This document shows positions 63,214-64,000 of a DNA stretch of 64,000 nucleotides, one piece after another (the first letter of the stretch is position 1; every line of letters begins with the position of its first letter). The position numbers and the translations under genes were made by a program. Under the pieces are notes generated by a model, which ran no database searches, was not told the origin of the DNA, and worked only from the letters and a program-made list of their open reading frames with translations. This DNA is from Pseudomonas sp. A34-9 (lineage in GTDB: Bacteria; Pseudomonadota; Gammaproteobacteria; Pseudomonadales; Pseudomonadaceae). The stretch lies in assembly GCF_029543085.1 (NCBI RefSeq), contig NZ_CP119967.1, positions 3,994,501 through 4,058,500 on the forward strand, read 5' to 3'.

Positions 63214-63228
63214 CACCCCACAATCCCC

Positions 63229-63305
63229 TGTAGGAGCTGCCGAAGGCTGCGATCTTTTGCTTTTAAAAACAAGATCAAAAGATCGCAGCCTTCGGCAGCT
63301 CCTAC
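63229..63305. repeat. REP family A inverted pair
   Basis: CTGTAGGAGCTGCCGAAGG...GATCTTTTG and its reverse complement AAGATCAAAAGATCGCAG...GCAGCTCCTAC, between the convergent methyltransferase and LuxR genes. Confidence 0.9.
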
Positions 63306-63338
63306 ACTTGGATATCGTGCACTGAGCAATGGGCAAGG

Positions 63339-63998
63339 TCAGTTTTGACGCAACACCAGCGCAAACAACTCGCCATGCCCGGTGACATTGAGCTTGTGAT
63401 ACAGATTGCGTCGATGCACTTTGACCGTCTCCGGCGAGATGCCCATCTGCTGGGCCATCGCCTTGCTGGAAAAACCCTGCAAGATCAGCCGCGCCGTATC
63501 GACCTCACGCGCGGTCAGCCGCGCATCGAAGCGGTCAAGCAACGTCGCAAGATCCCCGACCACCGCTTCCGCCACCGCGCCCTGCGGCGGCAGCAACTGC
63601 ACATGCCGTCGCATCGCCGCCATCACCCAGTCACGCACGCACAGCAACCGGCCCTGCTCGGCCATGTCGAACGGCGTCGAACGACCCAATGACAAACCGA
63701 GCACGCCGCCTTCGACGTTGATCATGAACTGCAACTCGTCTTCGCCCACCACCGAGCGAAAGTAGCTCTGGTAGTACTCGCTGTGCAGAAACTGGTCCGG
63801 CGCCACCGAGGCGAGGCTGTGCAAGCCGTCGGCAATACCGGTCGACGCAGCCTGATAGAACGGATCGAGCAGGTACATTCCGGCAGTGTAACTGGCCAGT
63901 TCTTCCTGCTCGTCGGGGCGCCCCTTGCTGTCGAAGTCGATCAGCAACTGCGGCGCCTGCCCCGCTTGCATCAACGCCACCAGCGCGTTGTCCAGCGG
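63339..63998 (-). CDS. LuxR-family transcriptional regulator (5' end outside window)
   Basis: The frame is open at the right edge, leaving at least 219 residues. The C-terminal helix-turn-helix is LTAREVDTARLILQGFSSKA, then MAQQMGISPETVKVHRRNLYHKLN, of the LuxR/GerE type; the rest is a helical sensor part of unknown family. GTG 63978 would be a possible internal start, but the frame continues to the edge (P-L-D-N-A-L), so the gene is treated as truncated. Confidence 0.82.
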   Translation of the reverse strand, partial: PLDNALVALMQAGQAPQLLIDFDSKGRPDEQEELASYTAGMYLLDPFYQAASTGIADGLHSLASVAPDQFLHSEYYQSYFRSVVGEDELQFMINVEGGVLGLSLGRSTPFDMAEQGRLLCVRDWVMAAMRRHVQLLPPQGAVAEAVVGDLATLLDRFDARLTAREVDTARLILQGFSSKAMAQQMGISPETVKVHRRNLYHKLNVTGHGELFALVLRQN

Positions 63999-64000
63999 CA

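Overview
The window comes from a fluorescent-group Pseudomonas (P. fluorescens complex). The genes have typical Pseudomonas products: a bkd operon with its own lpdV, an OprD porin, hcnABC and a DUF6124 protein. The DNA is GC-rich, and the intergenic gaps carry two families of Pseudomonas REP-like palindromes. Family A is the 'GATCAAAAGATCGCAG / GGCAGCTCCTAC' type. Family B is the 'GTGGGAGCGAGCCTGCTCG' type. No rRNA, tRNA, CRISPR array or prophage was seen. The only complete mobile element is one IS481-family insertion sequence.

Layout. 0-2.7 kb: end of the pyrimidine-reduction genes (preT partial, preA) and a convergent TetR regulator. 2.8-6.9 kb: copCD and an EmrAB-like membrane-fusion/MFS pair. 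7.1-13.5 kb: a uronate-oxidation locus (OprD porin, uronate dehydrogenase, SMP-30 lactonase, three-part TRAP transporter) with two similar promoter/operator regions. 13.5-17.1 kb: a sulfide/persulfide cluster (TSUP exporter, sulfide:quinone oxidoreductase-like enzyme, BigR-like sensor, divergent persulfide dioxygenase). 17.2-24.1 kb: branched-chain amino acid catabolism (bkdR divergent from bkdA1-bkdA2-bkdB-lpdV, then an ilvE-type transaminase). 24.1-25.7 kb: divergent LysR/LysE-exporter pair.

25.7-27.8 kb: a two-gene radical SAM / DUF4130 module whose start is covered by a 32-bp perfect palindrome containing a consensus LexA box. I regard this as the most interesting under-described system here: a putative SOS-induced DNA modification or repair pair without the uracil-DNA-glycosylase domain that often accompanies it. 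27.9-41.9 kb: a mixed housekeeping/accessory stretch (winged-helix regulator, small P450, MntH, several envelope proteins, esterase, amino-acid binding protein, rhodanese and FtrA-like regulator, DUF6124 gene with a long hairpin-rich leader, FKBP, diguanylate cyclase).

42.0-43.3 kb: the IS481 element, inserted in the loop of a GC-rich hairpin repeat, with a 5-bp target duplication. 43.6-46.6 kb: tricarboxylate symporter, aconitate-isomerase-like periplasmic protein and LysR regulator. 47-48.8 kb: KefB-type K+ efflux. 48.9-52.1 kb: hcnABC hydrogen cyanide synthase with a GacA/Rsm-type translational control hairpin and an ANR-like box. 52.1-64 kb: small membrane proteins (one of 24 residues), a two-component system, an AKR-SDR-SRPBCC operon with divergent LysR, a methyltransferase-like membrane protein, a HAD phosphatase, a lone receiver protein, an RlmI-like methyltransferase and the C-terminal part of a LuxR-type regulator cut by the window end.

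All functions are inferred from motifs and recalled family resemblance; no database search was run.
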